Assembly (NCBI GenBank): GCA_900708905.1
Contig: CAADRB010000006.1
Location: forward strand, 4,174,316-4,238,315
Length of the DNA: 64,000 bases
Direction of reading: 5' to 3'
DNA from: Hymenolepis diminuta
Taxonomy: Eukaryota > Platyhelminthes > Cestoda > Cyclophyllidea > Hymenolepididae
Below are positions 41,001 through 52,309 of the stretch, one piece after another. Position 1 is the first letter of the stretch. Each line of letters opens with the position of its first letter. The notes below the pieces were generated by a model. It was not told where the DNA came from. It ran no database searches and worked only from the letters and a program-made list of their open reading frames with translations. The translations under genes were made by a program, and so were the position numbers.

Positions 41001-44000
41001 GTCCTCTTTTTCCCCAAAAGAACTCAAATGTGTAAGCTTCATTGTTACTTGAGATAGTTCCTAATTTTATTATTCACAATTTTTTATTCGTCTTGTCAAA
41101 ATTAAGGAGTAGACAACTTGTATTTGCAAGACAGCGTTGTGTATATAACAACTAGTCTTATTATTGTCTGCGTCTATTCACTTTCCCTAATGGCATGCCT
41201 GTTTAACTAGATACTCACATGCGTTTATTCTGCGGCTTTCTCATTTTCTCCCCCAAATCGAAAGGCAAGTTTTATTATCTTCAAGAGCGAGTGAGTTCCC
41301 AATTTGATTACTCATCGGCCTTCATTAACTCAACCAGCCAAAAAAAGGAGTGAGTGAATGGGCAGGAGAGTACACATGGGAAGCGTATTGTGTGCGTGTT
41401 TTATGCGCTTGTGCTTACACATGTCCCAACTCCGCTCTAACTTCCATTGCCCACTGTTATACTTTTAAGTCCACGCTTTGTAGTCTTATCTACCGGTTAG
41501 TCTCTTGTTGTGTCTATTCATTTTTTTTCTGAAGATTTGTCTATCTAGCTTGGCGAGTGAGTGCTTATCTTGTGGCTTTCTCATTTCTCCCCCAAACAGT
41601 GATGTTTTCTTCAGGAGAGAGCGAGCTCCAACTCGATTACTAATCATCCTTCAGCCAAAAGAGGGGGAAGAGAGGGGTGCAGGAGAGTAGACGCATGGGG
41701 AGCATGCCGTGGGTTTTATGCAGCTTGTGCTTACGCCTGTTTCATCTCTGCGCCGTGTCAGCCGCTGCTGATTGGCTTTTCCCTAGCCTACCCTACTTAA
41801 TTCACATACGCATATGCACGCGTCACTGCTAATTTTGCTACTACTATGTGTCCTCGTAGCAGCAGTGTATGTCCTCGTGCTTGGCTAAGTTATGAATCTA
41901 CCGTTTGACCTTAGCCTTGTCAATCTATTTAATTAGTCCCTCAACTCTGATTCACCACACCTGAAATTGTATTGAAGACAAGCTTAATCATCATCCCTAG
42001 CTAGGCAGTGATAAAAAGTGGGTGATCTTAGTCACGTAATAGAATACCGACGTGATATTTATGCAACATTTAAATCAGTTATGGTGGTATGTTTGCGCCA
42101 CGTTTGGTTGTAGAAAAAGTTGTGATCTTGGATCTTATGCTGTCATTCCCGCTCTTGAATCCTTATCTTCGGAGTTATTATGTTAAGGATTTGAAAGTCT
42201 TACTCTATTTCTCGGTACTTGGAATTAATGATATTGCGATCTCATCACTATATCAAAATTAAACACGTTGAATTGAATTCTTATAAAGATCTCTCTTTAT
42301 TTAGAAACATTCGGTTTGTATAAAACTGTAGGTAATAATTAATGGCAAACTGATCTCAGTATTTAATTAATTATTTCACCAATTAACAAAAGTGGTTTTA
42401 ATAGATCTGATTATGAAGAGATCGTGATTTCATCAGAGAAAATGTCTGGGTGTTCTTATTCGTTAAGTGTCTTGTATTTCACTTCCTACCAATTTGCACT
42501 TTTCCCTCCCTTGTTTATTAACCAATGTTCGATCCAACTGATGCCTAGTTTGCTAGTTTATAACGCTCTATATTCATTGTATTTCCTTCTTGAGTAGTAC
42601 CTATGTTTATACGTGAACGGGCGGAAATGCTGATCATGTAAAGTATTCTATGAAGTGCTTTAAGTTGCTATGTTGCAATTATCATTGATGCAACCTCACT
42701 ATCCAACTGATCTTTCATTTTGTTCCCCTCTACTCTCAGCGCCACTCAGCCCAGGAGTTGTTGAGACATTCCTTTGTGAAGAAGCCCCGCAAAACAGTCT
42801 ATCTGCAAGAGCTTATTGAAGCTTATCGAGCTGCTCAGCTTCGTGGAGACTTTGATGAAGATGAAGCTGATAATGGAGATTCGTAAGTTTGTCTTGTCTG
42901 CTTTTGTCCGTTTACTTTTTTTACAAGGGAGAGTATAGCTAACGTGCTCGAGAGATTTGTTCATATACGCGACAAATCAGATGACAAGGAAGACGAGGTG
43001 TAATAGATCCCTTCTCCTTCCGTATAGAAAGAGCATAAGGTTTTTTTTCAGTTGGAAAATTGAAATGAATTATAGAAACACATTTGGATAGGTCCTCAAT
43101 ATAGTTCATTAATTCGATTACCGATGATTGTCAGATAATTTGTATTTGTGCAGCATCTGCATATGCTATGGTTGCAGTCATACAAGCTATGCTAAAACTC
43201 CTATTAATATTATAATTGGCTAGGATGTACGTGTTTCTCTTCACTTTTCGCACGAAGTTAAAGTGATAAAATGGGCAATAATTTATTCACCCAAATATAT
43301 GGCAGAGAATCATCCCGGATCATGCTTTCTATCACAAAGTAGAAAGTAATAAATGACAATAACAGAACATCTTAAGATAGCAGCTTTGTAACCAGTAAGC
43401 TGAAAAGTTTAACTGTGATGAAGCAAAATTCAAAATAATGGAGGAAATGGGTAAATCGATAATGGATGAGTCATACAAGGGAGGAATCGGCCGAAGTAGA
43501 AAACTACGTTGAATCGATGGCTGAATCAATATAATAGTTCAATGTAGGCAAGGGATGAAATCACTGTTGATGTATTTAGGAATTAACATCCTTGTATGCT
43601 CATCCTTTTCCAGTCAGTCACGACAACATGGCAGTAATGGTAACGGTGATATGCTCACCTTCAAATGGGACTTTGACACAATCAAGATGCCCAACGCAGC
43701 AGCAACGGCAATGGGACAACAGTACGGCGGTGGGGGTGTGACTCCTGCTGTACCTGCTCACGGCTCATCATCACCTAAGAAGCAGATCCTACTCCAGCAA
43801 CAACAGTTAGCTGCTGCTACAGGTCGTTCTGGGACTCCACCTGGTGCTGGGTAAGCAATTGAAGGCGTTTCTTCTATCTTGTTAACCTCCGTCTGGAAAA
43901 GTGTTCATAGCACCTGATCTAAGTAGAGGGAAGGTATTCTGGTTCTGTTCTTATGAGAAACTCACATTCTACCGCTTCTCTTGTTAGCCAGAATCAACTA

Positions 44001-46880
44001 GCATGGTTGGCTATTCCATCCACTGGATGCGTACCGTTGAGCATTAACCTCATGACCTATGACTTGTCAGATATGCACGTTGACCACTGCAAAATTTGTG
44101 TATTTTCAGACACCACCTCAAGATTACGAAAAGTGTCTATTAGATCACTCTCTTATCTCTTTCAATTAAGATTGATGACTGCCACTATTTTTTTGTTAAA
44201 AAGGCATTAGTTGGGCTAAATAATGAATTGCAGAATTCTTTTAAACCTGTAAATCAACCTATGAAATGCATGCAGCTCTCAACATTCTTTTTTTCTAGTT
44301 GAATATATGAGAATAATTATATGATGATCCTTGATCTAAGTATTTTCTGTTTCTAAATCTTTTAGTTTTACCCATTTAAATGTTTAGAGTTATAAATTGG
44401 AAGCTGATTTAAGCTCTTCTATTGCTTGTTATATCGAAAAAACGTGATATTCAGGAGTTCTGAACGTGAGTGAATTGATATAAGAATTTAATCCGTATAA
44501 ACCTCCAATTACGACTGCTCAGTACATCTGGGACAAGAGGAGAAGGTAGAAACATGCAAATGAACACAGCTTCGTTTGATCAGAGGATTGTCCTAGACTA
44601 AGCCACCTCAATTATGACATCTAGGACGTATTCCGTTGCGCAACAAGTAGGTAAATAGTGGAACCACATATATCTAATGTAAAATATTTCCTTTTGTTAA
44701 TTATTCAACATATGGAGAATGAAATGAAGACTCAGACCATTGTTGTTCACTACATGCTGCTGCATTTACCAATCGTGAAGTAAAACTAATTTTTTCCAGA
44801 TTTTGAGTTGATACTGGAATAATTGTATATCTATTCGCCGTCTTTCAAAGTCAACATCTAGATTTGAGCTTCAGCATTGACGAAAAATGAAAGGCCAGAA
44901 TTTTTTGATAGAGTCCATCCTCTGAGACTGTTAGGGTTATATATCCCTTCTTAATTCAATTTATTATTCACTTTCTAAGGGCTTTTAATCGGCCGACTGA
45001 ATTTTAATAAACTCTATTCGATGCTTACTGTAGAATATAACTACAGTATTTCCTAAATTCTTGCTCAAGCAAATCCTGGATTGAACGTAACCATCAAATC
45101 TGACCTAAGGTAGACAATTCCGGAGTAATTTACCTGAAATATATTGGGAGAGAAATTGGTTAGGCTATAGTCATTGTCCGTTTTATATTTGAAATTTCAT
45201 CCTTCTATCCTACAGACCTGACTACGCAGGTCAGCGCCAGTCTCGACTCTTCCCCGGTCAACAAGCAGCGGCCGCTCCACAGACCAGTGCGGCAGCTGGA
45301 GCTGCAGCTCTCAACCATCGGGCCTCGGGAGTGTTTGTCAAGGATGCTCGCTCCTCTGCTAAACAACAGGCCTCCACTGCTGCTCCTCTTATTTCCAATC
45401 GACCCAATGGTGAGTTGTAGCATTCAATCACAAACCATCTTTTGTCTATTTATTTCACATCATTTGTCTATGCTCTAACATTCAAGACAACCATGAACAG
45501 ATTTATGATAACTGTCCTATCCATCTTCACTAGAATTGTTTTAAGCTAGTAATTTTCCTAATAATATCCTTTGCCCTGATCAATGTTAATTATTTATGTA
45601 TGTTAACTTAGTCTTCTTATTTTAGATGGATGATATCACTGATATCAAATAAATGTTAAACATTCCAATAAAATTCCTTTTTTTGAAAATAATGTCTATA
45701 CGATGCGTACTTGTCCTCTGAAAGTCTGAGTGCGTGTTGGTGTTTTTGAGGCTGTCTCTATCTCCGCTTATCTTAGATTATTGGGACCCAATCCATTAAA
45801 TTTACTTAAACTTATTTTATTCAATCCTGTTTATTTAATTAGTCCATTTGATCAAAAGGTAAATGATCACTTAATTATCGTATCATAGATGATACATCAT
45901 TTAATATAACATTACTGAGTGGATGGAAGGGCAATCGAATAATTTAAGTCATGAAAAAGTAAAATTTCTTTCGTACTCGAGTAATAAATCATTTTTGTTC
46001 TCAGGACCTTCTTCACTTGGGATACGAGGGCATTAAAGTCAACTGGAGCTTGGTTTTAAGGTTAATGGACAGGAATAACCTCGGTTGTGGGTTTGAATCC
46101 GTTAGTATTATCACTCATTTTACTAGCCGTTTGATCGTCTAAAAGGCATTTAGAACTGCAAAAATTTAAAACTTGGAGAGGTTGAAGATTAATAGTACTA
46201 GATGCTTTTTGCTAGTGTAAACAACTTAGCTCATTTAATATATTTCTTTGCATAAATGCGGATCTATTTTCACACTTTCTGGTAGCCAATTTAAATGTCA
46301 TTAATGTCTCACTGGTTTTTAATTTCCATAAATCAGTCCTAAGATCTAGTTTTGTATTTTTGGGTTGCAGGGAAGCAACGTTGTTGATGGAATTAAGGTT
46401 CCAACCTATATCTCCCACAGTTTCTAATCTCTAAATTTCCTGCAGTGTATTTTTTCCCACATTGCAGCGGGACCAAGTCGCTATTCACAATCAGTTCAAG
46501 GCGCAGTACATCGTTCTTCCTCAGCTAATCCCCTTCAGAATCCATCCTCGCCTAAACTCGGAGATTTTCAGGCACACATTCGTCCCCTTCTTGCCGACGT
46601 AAGTCCCTTTTCCTCACATATTACTAATTTGCCCCAATTAAGTAGTATTAAAGTTTGTGTTCTTTTGGTTTAAATGTAGATTCAAGGAATGTACGAGAAT
46701 GTGGCGGCCAATCACTCCTCCTGTATCGACTCACTAACACGCTCTTTTGATCGTGCGGACTCGCAGATTTCCAGCTTTACAAAAACCTTCATAATCGAGC
46801 TCACTCGACGTATCCTTGATAATGATCCCAGTATCACTGTAGATCGTAAAGAACAGGCCGTGCGTCGAGTTATGGGGTAA
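26008..46880 (+). CDS. GckIII: GCK group III Ser/Thr kinase (MST3/STK25/MST4 type)
   Basis: Sterile-20 kinase of the germinal-centre III group, which acts with CCM3/PDCD10 in STRIPAK and polarity signalling. Exons: 26008-26025, 26935-27325, 30939-31096, 37952-38137, 42740-42882, 43614-43850, 45216-45409, 46468-46598, 46680-46880 (TAA). The phases agree throughout and give 552 aa. The first exon is only MITTNP. Kinase domain about 15-265: glycine loop [13 protein letters not shown] Lys43, HRD 132-134 with HRDVKAANILL, DFG 152-154, and [12 protein letters not shown] with the presumed activation Thr168. All catalytic residues are present. [20 protein letters not shown] and the region after it match MST3/4 closely. 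A Gln/Ala/Gly-rich linker (about 315-455) leads to a C-terminal helical domain (HIRPLLADI...[15 protein letters not shown]) that aligns with the CCM3-binding domain of MST4. Invertebrates usually carry one GCKIII gene. The stop overlaps a possible splice donor (see findings). Confidence 0.96.
29311..29395 (+). mobile_element. SINE-like element, copy B (head only)
   Basis: This patch in kinase intron 2 reads GGCGTTGTGGCCAATATGCC (A-box region), then TTGTCATGTGTCAAAGG and AGGGTTTTGACAT at the B-box position. The segment CATGTGTCAAAGGT is shared with copy A (CATGTCAAAGGT) at the same distance from the A box. The body 3' of the B box is missing or unrecognisable. Confidence 0.4.
31860..31945 (+). 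mobile_element. SINE-like element, copy C (5' truncated)
   Basis: In kinase intron 3, CCGAAGTCATGATTTCAATG, CCATCGTTGCACAC and GGAATGGCTGACCG follow the same order as GTGAAGTCAGGCCATGG, CCATTGGTGCATAC (copy D) and GGAATAACTAACCG (copy A). The A-box region is not clear, so the copy looks 5' truncated or decayed. Confidence 0.35.
35911..36125 (+). mobile_element. SINE-like element, copy D
   Basis: The head reads GGGGTTAACGTACTTGCCTG, an A-box-like tRNA segment, followed by GTGAAGTCAGG and the B-box-like GGGTTTGATATCC (35964-35976). The body contains ACCGTACTGTTAA and CTTCCTCCATGG, then GAATGTCGGAAAAGTGC and CTAAGGAAACCTGGG, which correspond to ACCGCTCTGGTTAA, CTTACCATGAAGG, GAACGTTGGAAAATACC and CTAAATAGGTTTGGG in copy A. 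It lies in kinase intron 3 and has the best preserved promoter boxes of the family here. Confidence 0.55.
39371..39530 (+). mobile_element. SINE-like element, copy E
   Basis: In kinase intron 4. It has a B-box-like CATGTTCAATCC, then a body with GCTCGAGTTTCTCTCCATG, AAACTTCATGAAACCACTC, AAGATGAGGGTTAGAAAAC and CTCCTATGTGG. This body aligns with copy A over its whole 3' half without large gaps. Confidence 0.5.
40050..41790 (+). repeat. Decayed tandem array of long units in kinase intron 4
   Basis: Several landmark strings recur in order, spaced roughly 200-350 bp. TGTCTGCG(T/C)C...TTCACTTT appears at about 40068, 40266 and 41166, with weaker forms at 40775, 40985 and 41505. GCGGCTTTCTCATTTTCTCC or close variants appear at about 41230 and 41570, with decayed forms at 40335 and 40845. 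CAAAATxGAxGAGTAG appears at about 40450, 40695 and 41100. CGATTACTCATCCTCCTTCA and variants appear at about 40920, 41305 and 41635. The last two units are the most alike, sharing GCAGGAGAGTA, GTTTTATGC and GCTTGTGCTTAC. I read about six or seven diverged units. No coding potential is implied. Confidence 0.55.
46045..46120 (+). mobile_element. SINE-like element, copy F (head only)
   Basis: In kinase intron 7. GGTTTTAAGGTTAATGGAC resembles the A-box region, and GGGTTTGAATCC (46089-46100) is the closest match to a canonical B box (GGTTCGANNCC) in the window. The 3' body seen in copies A and E is not recognisable. Confidence 0.4.
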
Positions 46881-48461
46881 GAGATAGAGAGAGAGAGAGT
46901 TGATGATGATTCATTTTTATTTTGTGAGTTGCGGTAGTGTTAACGCGCGTGTCTCTTACACTTGCTGGCCAAATCGGCTACTGAATTCAACTCACCTTAT
47001 GTTCATTGGTTGAGCCTAACCCACTATCCTACTATTGGATAGCCGTGTTTTCTGAGCCTTAAGGTCATGCTCCTATTGGGTAACGCTTTGGGCGGTAAAT
47101 TTAATTACCTTACCCTTTTCGGATTAAGTTTCTCAATCTGTCTCCTTTTAAAAGAGATCCTAGACTTTTTACGGTTAATTTCCTACTTTATAATTTAGCT
47201 AAAGCGATTAATTTAGGTAAATGTATTTTAAGTGTAAGAAGTGTGGTTTAAATAAGTGTTTATTACGGAACATATGGTAGACAAGATAGAACGAAAGTGC
47301 ATAAAGGGGTAAGAGAGATAGTAATGGGAACCAAAATAAGTTAAGGGATACGTGAATGAGAGGAGGCATCATCTTCCCACAATGGTCACTTCTATCTTGG
47401 ATCTTTGTTCCTCATTGATCCTCCACGTTGGTTTGCATTCTGGCAAAGATTTTCAGATTGGTTCGATTTACCTACTTCCATACATTCGATAGCAACGTAC
47501 TTAGTAGCTTGTATAAATTTTATAGGGTGGGCTTCTAACTTCGTATTTTACCCCACTTTAATGTAACCCCAATGCACAGTATCTAATGTTATTGCTGGTA
47601 TCATTTTAGATGGAAATTGAAATTAGGATGATATTCTATGGCAAGTGTTTAAAATGAGATAAATAAACTGGGTCACATGCAGTGAAGCAGAATAAAAAGA
47701 CAAAATGGTAATGGTAGGTAATAAAGGGAGTGGCAGAATGCGAATTTCTCAATATTTAATGTCTTGAATATGTTTACTGCAATAGGTATAACAGCTATAA
47801 TCATTTAATAGACATATGTGTATGCTACTGAGGTGATATAAGTAGGAATAATTTCTTTTATTTTAGTCATCTGGAGTGAAAAGTGCCTATGCGGCATAAA
47901 TGTGTACTGAGGACTGAAGTTGCAATTTTGTTTTTTCCCTTTCTCTTTCTCTCTTTTTTTTCACACAATGACTTTCTTGAAATAAAATATCGCATATGGA
48001 CACTTCTTCTCTGTGTACACACTAGTAATGAAGAAAAAATTACTCATGAAGCCACACCATTTGCTCATTCATCTTTTTTGTGCGTGTGGTGATACCAATG
48101 ATTTGCGCTCCCCTACTTCTACCTCCTCCCTTCTCCCCTCCAGAACTGTTCTCATTTTCCTCGGTGTGCGCGCTTTGTTATCCACTTTTACCGTTTGTAT
48201 TTCCTTTTCTTCTTTCCCATCCTGTCACCCTATTGGCCTAACGACTTTCTCTGGTCTCTTCTCTTTTCTTTTGGAGAAAAATTTCGTCTTTTAGTTCCCT
48301 ATCTTCTTCCTCCTTGGTTGCTGTTGAACATTACACGCTAGCGAGGAAATGCGAAGAAGTGAGTTTACAAAAAAGAATACCAACAAATTCAATGCCTACT
48401 ACACTAATATTATGACGCTACTCTCCTATACCACACACACGAAAACTTGTCCTGTAATAAA
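46881..48461 (+). other. Probable 3' UTR of the GCKIII kinase with polyA signals
   Basis: A short GA repeat starts right after the kinase stop. The sequence TGCGGTAGTGTTAACGCGCG at about 46931 resembles the A-box region of the SINE-like family and may mark another decayed copy (to about 47060). A pyrimidine-rich stretch (47930-48300) resembles the composition seen 3' of Dishevelled. Canonical AATAAA signals occur at 47981-47986 and 48456-48461. Which signal is used, and whether a further spliced exon exists here, cannot be settled from sequence. Confidence 0.35.
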
Positions 48462-51400
48462 TTGTAAAGAAATATGTGGCTGCATTGTGATTTGATATTC
48501 TTATTTAATAATTGGTATTCCGGTTATTGTAGTTGATATTGATCGCCCCCTTTTAGCTGCCAGAAGCGAATGTATGGTTCTAATAGCGTTGTTCATGCAA
48601 GAAGGCAAACACTGAACTCCAGAAGGATTATTTAAATAGCATGCGTTGTGATAGTGTTAAATGGCCGCATAAAAATAGAATTATCAGGCTCGGTCAAGGT
48701 TCAAATGTTCCATAATTAGGTAAAGAAGTTGATCTGATTTGAAATAAAGCAAGTTACCAGAAATGTTCAAATCGAATTTAAATTTAGTATACGTGGTTAA
48801 AAACACGAAAAATGGCAAATAAGATCAAATGAGCGTTTGAATTTGGAAAGCTGCTTTTGTGGGGTATTTTTATGCCCACCTTTCGGGAATTTTCGAGGTT
48901 TAACAAGAGTGACGAACCTTTTGAGATAGACCAAAAGAGGTTAAAATTGGGGAATAGATTAGAAACTTCCAAACTCCCATGCGAAGGGATCCAATTCCTA
49001 AGGTAAGTTTTAAACTTAGTCTCTGTTCGTTTGAGGGCATCTAGTAGTACTACAATTTTAGCTCAGGTCTATGCAACAGTAAGGTTTCCCGTGTTTGCCT
49101 TTTACTTGAACAGCAGACTTGCTTCAGGAATCGGAATGAACACGAGAGAGTTATTACTAGACAAAGCTAAACTCGAATACTAAGTTTCTAGGAACTAGCG
49201 AAATATGATGCTAGCTCATAGTATGGGGAGGGAGAAAGTTGGCACTCATTTACTGTTGGTAGGGTTGCCTACCAGAAGTTGGACAGTGTCAGAGGTAGGA
49301 ACTGATAGTTGGAACTGCTACCAGTAATGAACTGGTCGGTAGAAGGTGGGGATATTAGCTCTGTTAAAATAAGGACGTAAGTGTTAGGTCGGGGGGCAAG
49401 ATTACACCTGGGTATTTACGGACAGATACTTGGATAGTATCATCCGAAATATTAATATTGGTGGGAAATTCAGATGAAGGTTTGGGCAAATACAAATTGG
49501 AGGTGGGGAGTTCCGTCTGATGACTCCTTGAGCCTCTAGGCGTTTTACAGATTTCCCGGTAAGATCTTGCTGATTGGCAAGCTGTCTGGAAAGACATTCT
49601 CAAATGCCTTAAAAAACATTCTATCATGAACAATTCATGAAAATTTAATCCAGAATTAATTTTTGATTTAAGCATTTTAAATGTATACACTTCAATTTCC
49701 ATTTCCAAGATGAGTAACCTGAGAGTAGCTAGATTGCTAAAATAATCATTACTATGCATGCAGATTATATAAAATTCAGTTCATTCGCTTTCGTATTTCT
49801 GAATTCTGTTCACTTGGCTTTTATATCAAGAACAATTTAAAATCGAATTAATTTTACTAATACAATAAGCACTCTGTAAATGTTTACTAGTTATTTTAAC
49901 TGAATCCAGAATGCGAACATTGGATCAATTTCCTTATAATATACAGAGAGGTATTGACAAATATTTAAGTGTCGCGGATATTTGTTAATCTCCATACTTA
50001 ATTAGCACTCAGATGGCTGAAGGGATCAGAAAGTTGCAGAAAGCAATTCCGTGAATATTTTTGAGATATCAAATTGGCGGATTTGACTATGAATCAATTA
50101 GAGAATGATATGTGCATGCAAGTACAATGGAGCAGGTAAATGTTATTTATCAGCATATGAAGCCACCAGTTTCATAAATCGTATCGAAAACTACAAGAAT
50201 ATATCTTTTAGCTAATGAAGGGTTGAGCAATACGTTGATTGCATCTGCATCACATTTTAATTGGCTTCGAAATAATGATTTTGCTATTCTGAAGGAAGGA
50301 CCATGGCAAGTGGGAGTCTCCTTTCATTCACATCGCATTAAGCTGCGTTTCTTCAATGGTTTGAAAAGAAATTTTCAGTGTAACTTCTGTTATTGCCTCC
50401 TCCCACCTAAGATCAAGAAATATGATGGTTTTATTGTTTGATCATCACCAATTCTAGGTCTCAGGAGAAATGCCCTTTTCAAATACTTGAAGAGAGATGA
50501 ATAATGATAACACATATCTCTTAAGGGTTTAAACTTCCCGAGAAGATACCGAAATTGCGTTATACTTGTTGGTACATTAAAAATCCTTCTGGAGGATCAG
50601 CCCGTTGACAGCCGATCATTTATTTGGCCACCGCGATTTGTAAACAAGCTTTTCATGAACATCGTCAATATTTTAAAATCAATATCAACCGAAAGATTTC
50701 CTATTTTATCTAATATTGCACTCTACCTTTAAATTTAATAAATACACGGCAGTTATGAAAATTCAATTTTTACACATTTCTGATTTAAAAAAGGATCATT
50801 ACTAAATTAAATTTCGTTGTTAACTGCGCAGGAATTACATTTGCTATCACAAGCATTTTAACTGCATCAAATGTTAGTGTATTTTAAAGCTCACTAACTT
50901 ATTTTGCGATCGGATTTAACTATCCTGACCATTTTTACCACCCTTGGACACTAAACGGACCGAATTTTTGTAAAATGCACAACTGACTAAAATTATGATT
51001 ACTAGATTTAACTAAGAATTTGCCGGAATTTTTATATGTATTTGGATAATTGTAAATAGTCACTTATTGTAAACGAGAATGGAAATGGCATTTTATTTAT
51101 TATTATTATTGATACACAGAACTTAAGAATATTTCATATGGCTAAGAATATGCAAGAAAATGCGCATCAATAAATTCGAACAATTTGAAAAAATCTGATG
51201 GTTGTCGTTCATCTTTAATATTGCCATTACTTAACCCATTTTTAAGTAATTATGCTGTGGGTTATAATAATATTTACCCTTAAGCACAAATATCAAATTC
51301 TCAAAGCCCATGTAATTTCTTATGCACAGAAAGATTGTGAACAGTGTCGCTTTCTGGAAGACTCAATATGGGTATTTCTTAATCTTCTATATGAATTGGT

Positions 51401-52271
51401 ATGTATATGAAAAGCAGAATTAGCAAGAAAATTAATGAGGCAAATACACCTCAAGTATGTACGCCTGCATACCTGCATGCATTTACTGCAATGGAAATGA
51501 TGGAATCTATAAGAATGAGATGTATATGCTTCTTACTACAAATCATTTGATACCGAATCTAAATTTTATTCCCAAAGTGGGTTCAGCTGTCAATACATGG
51601 ATCAGGAGTTAGCAACTGATAATTTTGTTAATCTCAATAGATCATAAATGCTGTGAAATAAGTACAATTTCACCATTAAAAGGAATTAGGGCATCAAAAT
51701 TTGTTTGGTGATTTTTAACATCAATATTTTATAAAAATGACACTTATAAAAAAGATAAAAATTCTCAACTTGAGGACTCTTTCAAAATAAAAAAAATACA
51801 ATAAATTTTATTTCAATACTGATTTCATTCTTTCAGTTGTCCTTTAATTTGCCGAAAATAAGGGGTTCAGCCAAATTGAGAAATTGAATCGAATCACTTA
51901 ATTAAATGGGATGTTTCAATACTTTCAAAGGCTGGGCTTTGGTCCAGTTTAACCTTCTCTTTGGAAGCGCTCACATTTTCTAGGATTTTAACTTTGATCA
52001 CAATTGTGTATCTTCTCATATTTCTGGCGTTAATTAACTGAATTTAGATGCAATTTCTAAGTAAATAGATATTTAACCCTTAATTGACCGAGAGAACAAA
52101 TTTCATTAGGATATCTAGCATTTGTATAACTTCTGTTTTAATCATCTATAAAAATGTTCCAAAACCGATGTTCTTAAGAGGTAAAAATTGCTTGCCACTT
52201 TCAATTCTACTTCATGACCTATATCATAATTAACAAAGGATTTGCAAATTTTATATCTTACGTAAAGCGAA
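48462..52271. other. Intergenic region, no supported gene
   Basis: AT-rich DNA between the kinase and the ankyrin gene. A - strand open frame at 49364-49759 starts with ATG (131 aa) but shows no motif I recognise. A patch near 49240-49360 is enriched in GTTGG and GGTAG words without clear periodicity. Nothing else is supportable. Confidence 0.45.
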
Positions 52272-52277
52272 TTTATT
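52272..52277 (-). terminator. AATAAA polyadenylation signal of the ankyrin gene
   Basis: TTTATT on the + strand reads AATAAA on the - strand. It lies about 32 bp beyond the ankyrin-gene stop codon, so the 3' UTR would be very short. Confidence 0.5.
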
Positions 52278-52309
52278 AAAAGACGTAATAATGTAAATAC
52301 AATTTCAAT

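Noticed and set aside
49364..49759. 131-codon ATG-initiated open frame on the - strand, the longest unassigned frame
   Set aside because: I recognise no motif and see no neighbouring exons in phase. With this base composition, about one frame of this length is expected by chance in 64 kb on two strands.
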